DNA from: Verrucomicrobia bacterium UBA6775
GTDB lineage: Bacteria > Verrucomicrobiota > Verrucomicrobiia > Limisphaerales > UBA1096
Direction: 5' to 3'
DNA length: 14,584 bases
Assembly: GCA_002453165.1 (NCBI GenBank)
Contig: DKGH01000057.1
Location: 1 to 14,584 of the forward strand
Below are positions 13,662 through 14,584 of the stretch, piece after piece. Under the pieces are notes generated by a model that was given only the letters and a program-made list of their open reading frames with translations, was not told the origin of the DNA and did not search any database. The position numbers and the translations under genes were made by a program. Each line of letters begins with the position of its first letter. The first letter of the stretch is position 1.

Positions 13662-14584
<923 letters not shown>

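Overview
The window (about 60% GC by eye) looks like chromosomal DNA of a member of the Planctomycetota-Verrucomicrobiota group, most likely Verrucomicrobiota. The evidence is a run of families typical of those phyla (DUF1080, planctomycete-type cytochrome/DUF1549/DUF1553, DUF1501) next to a complete-looking F-type ATP synthase operon. Its subunit a has a signal-peptide-like, His-rich N-terminus and its subunit delta is short. Almost no gene has a Shine-Dalgarno sequence. The phylum call is inference from gene content; no marker gene was compared.

Region 1 (1-7543) is a tightly spaced plus-strand cluster of exported proteins. It holds the end of an SMP-30-like/DUF1080 fusion, a second secreted DUF1080 protein, a 1051-residue haem protein (PSCyt1-DUF1549-CBM-like-DUF1553), a Tat-type DUF1501 protein, and a SASA-type carbohydrate esterase. 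Gaps are 56, 20, 57 and 2 bp, so co-transcription is plausible. The set suggests periplasmic or surface carbohydrate processing: DUF1080 cleavage of 3-keto sugars, deacetylation, and redox chemistry by the haem protein. Region 2 (7597-8706) is one M29 metallo-aminopeptidase with all expected metal ligands. Region 3 (8707-8873) is a non-coding control region with a terminator-like element, two promoter-like elements of identical spacing and two leader hairpins. Region 4 (8874-14584) is atpB-atpE-atpF-atpH-atpA-atpG-atpD, with atpD cut by the window end. It encodes the rotary ATP synthase and is probably H+-coupled.

The most striking signal crosses gene boundaries. A palindrome with consensus GCGCTTGGCCAAGCGC has its 10-bp core CTTGGCCAAG exactly ten times, against roughly 0.02 expected from base composition. 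It lies in two intergenic gaps and in five genes, in all three reading frames when the near-exact copies are included (giving RLAKR, AWPR or ALGQA/ALDQA), so it is selected or spread at DNA level. A split version forms a 10-bp inverted repeat at the start of the esterase gene. It resembles in kind the cyanobacterial HIP1 repeat, but I do not recognise it as a named element.
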